Assembly: GCA_025355105.1 (NCBI GenBank)
Contig: JANYAE010000130.1
Coordinates: 1-33,005 of the forward strand
Length of the DNA: 33,005 nucleotides
Direction: 5' to 3'
Source: Pseudomonadota bacterium
GTDB taxonomy: Bacteria; Pseudomonadota; Gammaproteobacteria; Steroidobacterales; Steroidobacteraceae
Shown: positions 32,114 through 33,005 of the stretch, piece after piece
Layout of the letters: each line of letters starts with the position of its first letter
Numbering within the stretch: position 1 is the stretch's first letter
The notes under the pieces: model-generated
Told to the model about the DNA's origin: nothing
What the model saw: only the letters and a program-made list of their open reading frames with translations
Databases searched by the model: none
Program-made: the position numbers and the translations under genes

Positions 32114-32659
32114 ATGAATCGCATCTATAGTCTCACTCTTGCTCTGTGCCTTGCCCTCACCCTCGGCGCGTGCGCCGACAAGCCGGCCGCGCCGGCCGCC
32201 GCGACCAGCAGCGACAGCGTCGCGCCGAGCTCAGGGAGCACCGGCGCCGCCGGCGCCGTCGACAGCGGCCAGGGCCGCGCACTGCCGGGCCAGGGGGCGC
32301 AGGGCGCGGAAGCGGCGCTGCTCGCGAAGACCACGATCTACTTCGACTTCGACAGCTCCGAGGTGAAGGCCGAGTACGCGCCGGTCATCGCCGCGCACGG
32401 CAAGCGCCTGGCCGCGGAGCGTGGCCTCAGGATTCGCCTCGAGGGCAACACCGACGAGCGCGGCTCGGCCGAGTACAACGTCGCGCTCGGCGAGCGCCGC
32501 GCCCAGGCGGTCAAGCGGGCGCTGCTGCTGCAGGGCGCGACCGACGGCCAGCTGACGACCGTCAGCTACGGCGAGGAACGACCGGTCGCCGAGGGTCACG
32601 ACGAGGCTGCCTGGGCGCAGAACCGCCGCGTCGAAATTGTCTACCCGAGCGGTCGCTGA
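32114..32659 (+). CDS. pal: Peptidoglycan-associated lipoprotein Pal
   Basis: 181 residues, ATG 32114 with GGAG seven bases upstream. The lipoprotein signal [20 protein letters not shown] ends in lipobox LGAC (Cys20). A Ser/Ala/Gly-rich tether (about 21-65) crosses to the OmpA-like domain (about 70-178): [22 protein letters not shown], then the peptidoglycan-binding motif [29 protein letters not shown] with the conserved Asp and Arg that hold diaminopimelate, and the closing NRRVEIVY. Pal anchors the outer membrane to peptidoglycan and is recruited to division sites by TolQRAB. cpoB follows five bases later. Confidence 0.98.
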   Translation: MNRIYSLTLALCLALTLGACADKPAAPAAATSSDSVAPSSGSTGAAGAVDSGQGRALPGQGAQGAEAALLAKTTIYFDFDSSEVKAEYAPVIAAHGKRLAAERGLRIRLEGNTDERGSAEYNVALGERRAQAVKRALLLQGATDGQLTTVSYGEERPVAEGHDEAAWAQNRRVEIVYPSGR

Positions 32660-32664
32660 GCATC

Positions 32665-33005
32665 GTGCGCCTCAGGTTGCTACTGCCGCTGCTCGCGCTG
32701 GCCGCGGGCGCCTGCTCGCTGACGCGGCCGGAGGAGCAGCCGGCCTACATCAAGGCGACGGCGGTCGAGAATCGCGTCGACCGGATCGAGCACCAGAATG
32801 CGGCGCTGCTCGACCTGCAACGGCAGGTGGAGTCGCTGCAGGCGGAGGTCCGACGGCTGCGCGGCGACCTCGAGGAAGCGCAGCACGAGGCGAAGTCGGC
32901 GAAGGAGCAGCAGCGCGACCTGTACGCCGATGCCGACCGCCGCCTGGTGGCGCTTGAGGCTCACCCGGCAACGGCGGCGGCCGCCGGCGGTGCCGCGGCC
33001 GCGGC
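32665..33005 (+). CDS. cpoB: Cell-division coordinator CpoB (YbgF), N-terminal part only
   Basis: Open to the window end; about 113 codons are visible from GTG 32665. Residues 1-16 form a signal peptide (MRLRLLLPLLALAAGA) followed by Cys17, giving an AAGAC context that could be a non-canonical lipobox; E. coli CpoB is instead a soluble periplasmic protein. The coiled coil (about 35-95: ENRVDRIEHQNAALLDLQRQVESLQAEVRRLRGDLEE) and the family signature KEQQRDLYADADRRL are the trimerisation segment of YbgF. An Ala/Gly run begins near residue 103, the usual linker before the TPR repeats, which lie outside the window. CpoB couples Tol with peptidoglycan synthesis by PBP1B. Confidence 0.9.
   Translation, partial: MRLRLLLPLLALAAGACSLTRPEEQPAYIKATAVENRVDRIEHQNAALLDLQRQVESLQAEVRRLRGDLEEAQHEAKSAKEQQRDLYADADRRLVALEAHPATAAAAGGAAAA

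Overview
The window is a chromosomal segment of a GC-rich bacterium (roughly 70% GC by eye). It is most likely a gammaproteobacterium near the Xanthomonadales, Nevskiales or Steroidobacterales. The order ruvC-ruvA-ruvB-ybgC-tolQRAB-pal-cpoB is the classic gammaproteobacterial arrangement. A sucA-sucB-lpdA operon without sucCD beside it, a RelA-type (p)ppGpp synthetase and a PEP-CTERM protein fit that placement. The taxonomic call is inference; no marker was compared.

Layout. 1-6.4 kb: a 5'-truncated hypothetical gene, a lipoprotein gene frameshifted by a tandem duplication in its signal peptide, a PadR-PspC envelope-stress pair, an NfeD-stomatin (SPFH) pair, a secreted Xaa-Pro aminopeptidase and a GNAT acetyltransferase. 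6.5-7.3 kb: a small membrane protein and a tiny PEP-CTERM protein with a well-matched sigma-54 promoter. 7.3-12.5 kb, minus strand: an apparent operon of ECF sigma factor, four-helix membrane protein, secreted transglutaminase-like protein and clan GH-D glycoside hydrolase. 12.5-14.2 kb: a MocA-like nucleotidyltransferase, a membrane-anchored histidine phosphatase and a GNAT acetyltransferase, packed so tightly that start and stop codons overlap head-to-head and tail-to-tail. 14.3-15.9 kb: tRNA-Ala(CGC) and tRNA-Arg(CCU), followed by an AT-rich repeat patch, an orphan coiled-coil gene and about 430-500 bp without a convincing gene; this is the most island-like part. 15.9-18.1 kb: a PAS hybrid histidine kinase and a DUF5658-type membrane protein, separated by an 18-bp perfect palindrome.

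18.2-23.8 kb is the 2-oxoglutarate dehydrogenase operon (E1, E2, E3). 23.8-25.9 kb is relA, convergent with lpdA and divergent from the ruv-tol operon. 26.1-33.0 kb is Holliday-junction resolution (RuvCAB) running without a clear break into the Tol-Pal envelope-constriction system; cpoB is cut by the window end.

Most genes are conserved housekeeping functions. No previously undescribed multi-gene defence or mobile system is evident. The observations most worth a second look are: the 25-bp duplication that frameshifts a lipoprotein; the 17-residue PEP-CTERM protein under sigma-54; the palindrome sitting on the relA start codon; the shared CATG start/start junction with leaderless-type -10 boxes on both strands; and the nested dyad downstream of tRNA-Arg(CCU).
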